Assembly (NCBI GenBank): GCA_023300545.1
Contig: JALZVT010000002.1
Span: 62,001-126,000, forward strand
From: Pseudomonadales bacterium
GTDB taxonomy: Bacteria > Pseudomonadota > Gammaproteobacteria > Pseudomonadales > Azotimanducaceae
DNA length: 64,000 nucleotides
Reading direction: 5' to 3'
Shown: piece by piece, positions 62,916-64,000 of the stretch
How positions within the stretch are numbered: the first letter of the stretch is position 1
Layout of the letters: each line of letters opens with the position of its first letter
Translations under genes and position numbers: made by a program
Notes under the pieces: model-generated
The model's input: only the letters and a program-made list of their open reading frames with translations
Database searches by the model: none
What the model was told of the DNA's origin: nothing

Positions 62916-63605
62916 ATGACAAATTCCAGCAAACCATCAGGTGCCAACTCGGACAAGGGGTCTGCCATTAAATCTGTGAAGGAAGAGCGACTTGAGGTCA
63001 CCTTTCTGACGAGTGCGGCTGGCGATAACGATTTGCCGGCAGAAGAGGGCCCAGAGCTTGCCATCGCTGGGCGCTCCAACGCGGGTAAGTCGAGCTTTTT
63101 GAACCGGCTGGCAGGACACCGCCAGCTCGCACGGGTCAGTAAAACCCCGGGGCGCACCCAACTCCTCAACTTCTTTGAGGTGCGTGGTGGTGGCCGCCTG
63201 GTGGATCTGCCCGGTTACGGCTACGCCAAGGCCGGGCGCGCCGCCCAGGCAACGTGGCAAAAGAGAGTGAACACTTACTTATCCTACAGAGACTGCCTCG
63301 GTGGGGTGGTGCTGGTCATGGACATACGCCATCCGTTCCAGCCTTTTGATGAAGAGATGCTCAACTGGTCTTCCGCCTCTGAGCTACCGCTGCACATCCT
63401 GCTGAACAAGGCGGACAAACTGAAATCAGGTGCCCGCAGTCAGGCCCTGATGGCGGCAAAGAAGCGCATAGCTGATTTGCCCACGGTTTCGGTGCAGTGC
63501 TATTCAGCACTGAAAGGGCTGGGTCAACTGGAAGCCATCGCGAAGATTGAGGATATTCTCAGCAGCGCGAGCACCGAAGGCGGCGACGATCAGGAAGAAG
63601 CCTAG
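62916..63605 (+). CDS. engB: Ribosome biogenesis GTPase EngB (YihA/YsxC)
   Basis: A 229-residue essential GTPase for 50S subunit assembly. The motifs are G1 GRSNAGKSS, G2/G3 region TPGRTQLLNFFEV and VDLPGYGYAKA, G4 LLNKADKL and G5 CYSALKG. The first 25 residues are a Ser/Lys-rich extension. It is divergent from cytochrome c4. Confidence 0.94.
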   Translation: MTNSSKPSGANSDKGSAIKSVKEERLEVTFLTSAAGDNDLPAEEGPELAIAGRSNAGKSSFLNRLAGHRQLARVSKTPGRTQLLNFFEVRGGGRLVDLPGYGYAKAGRAAQATWQKRVNTYLSYRDCLGGVVLVMDIRHPFQPFDEEMLNWSSASELPLHILLNKADKLKSGARSQALMAAKKRIADLPTVSVQCYSALKGLGQLEAIAKIEDILSSASTEGGDDQEEA

Positions 63606-63647
63606 CTGGGATTGTTCAGTTGTGACCTAACGGTGAAGGACACAGAC

Positions 63648-64000
63648 CTATCCTCCAATAAATGACCGCAAAGCGGCTGTGTGCTTCTCCAATTCACGCA
63701 TCACTTCAAGCTCAGGGTTTGGAGAAAGTGTGACGATCACTCTATCTACACCAGCTTGTAGGTACTCTTCCACCAGCTTCGGGTCACCGCCAGAGGAGTA
63801 CACGCTTATCTTGACGTCTGAAATCGGACGACCCACCTCTTCGAAGGCTTGGTGCAACTTAGGGATCTGCGAGAGAATATTTCCATACCCTTCGATGGGG
63901 ATCCAACCATCAGCGTAAGCGGCAATATCGGCAAATACGGCTTTAGTAGCGCGCGCGCCGATGTGGATGGGCGGCCTAGGTTGCTGAACCGGTTTCGGCC
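63648..64000 (-). CDS. LLM-class (luciferase-like, F420 or flavin) oxidoreductase, 5' part outside window
   Basis: The last 117 or so codons of a minus-strand gene; its start lies beyond base 64000. The frame reads RPPIHIGARATKAVFADIAA, then a Y-A-D-G-W-I-P motif, VKISVYSSGGDPK and GVDRVIVTLSPNPELEVM. This is the C-terminal region of the luciferase-like monooxygenase superfamily, including F420-dependent enzymes. Cofactor and substrate cannot be told from this part. Confidence 0.78.
   Translation of the reverse strand, partial: PKPVQQPRPPIHIGARATKAVFADIAAYADGWIPIEGYGNILSQIPKLHQAFEEVGRPISDVKISVYSSGGDPKLVEEYLQAGVDRVIVTLSPNPELEVMRELEKHTAALRSFIGG

Overview
The window is a chromosomal segment from a Gammaproteobacterium, probably marine or free-living, with roughly 55% GC. 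It carries about 60 protein-coding genes, mostly housekeeping. I see no rRNA, tRNA, CRISPR array, prophage or intact insertion sequence. From memory, much of the gene order matches that in Pseudomonas: nudE/yrfG/hslR/hslO/pckA/gshA; hemB-ppx-trxA-rho; argH facing algZ-algR-hemC-hemD-hemX-hemY; lptM-lysA-dapF-DUF484-xerC-HAD; sutA/glnK/ubiK/comM; and EEP-dsbA-cyt c4 facing engB. The species cannot be named from sequence alone.

Layout. 1-720: a tiny membrane-protein gene, then 550 bp without a gene that holds a long inverted repeat with an embedded LexA-type palindrome and short GC-rich repeats. 725-10188: nudE-cysQ on the minus strand, then yrfG-hslR-hslO, pckA, gshA-acpH and qor-dsbB on the plus strand (phosphonucleotide clean-up, redox-regulated chaperoning, gluconeogenesis, glutathione synthesis, disulfide formation). 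10519-15183: an orphan ParA-type ATPase, the ABC-F protein YheS, a TetR regulator with a likely operator, and a magnesium-type hemB. 15199-18931: ppx, trxA and rho with a long leader. 18977-25866: a minus-strand run of TRIC-like channel, hemY, hemX, hemD, hemC and an AlgZ/AlgR-type two-component pair. 25891-32294: argH, then the lysine/diaminopimelate and XerC block. 32370-36800: thrC, a 27-bp triple tandem repeat, a SutA-like small protein, the PII gene glnK without an adjacent amtB, ubiK and comM.

36876-45247 is the most unusual part. It has a c5-type cytochrome, a secreted 468-residue protein built from four Cys-to-Trp super-repeats ending in a peptidoglycan-binding domain, a Cys-tRNA(Pro) deacylase-like gene, a nucleotidyltransferase remnant, and a minus-strand group of hypothetical gene, alanine racemase, SDR, class III aminotransferase and an aldehyde dehydrogenase homologue that lacks its catalytic cysteine.

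45520-64000: cysK, terC, a SPOR protein, an SDR coupled to a saccharopine-dehydrogenase-like enzyme, a Yip1-domain protein, folE, a SIMPL protein, a BON-LysM protein, an AceE-type E1 without aceF or lpd beside it, an alpha/beta hydrolase, a PQQ quinohaemoprotein predicted to be a lipoprotein, EEP-dsbA-cyt c4, engB and the 3' part of an LLM-class oxidoreductase cut by the window edge. A dispersed palindrome (GGGGTCAG with its inverted complement) lies just after the 3' end of genes at four places. Redox and envelope functions recur: dsbB and dsbA, two c-type cytochromes, trxA, gshA, hslO and haem synthesis are all present.
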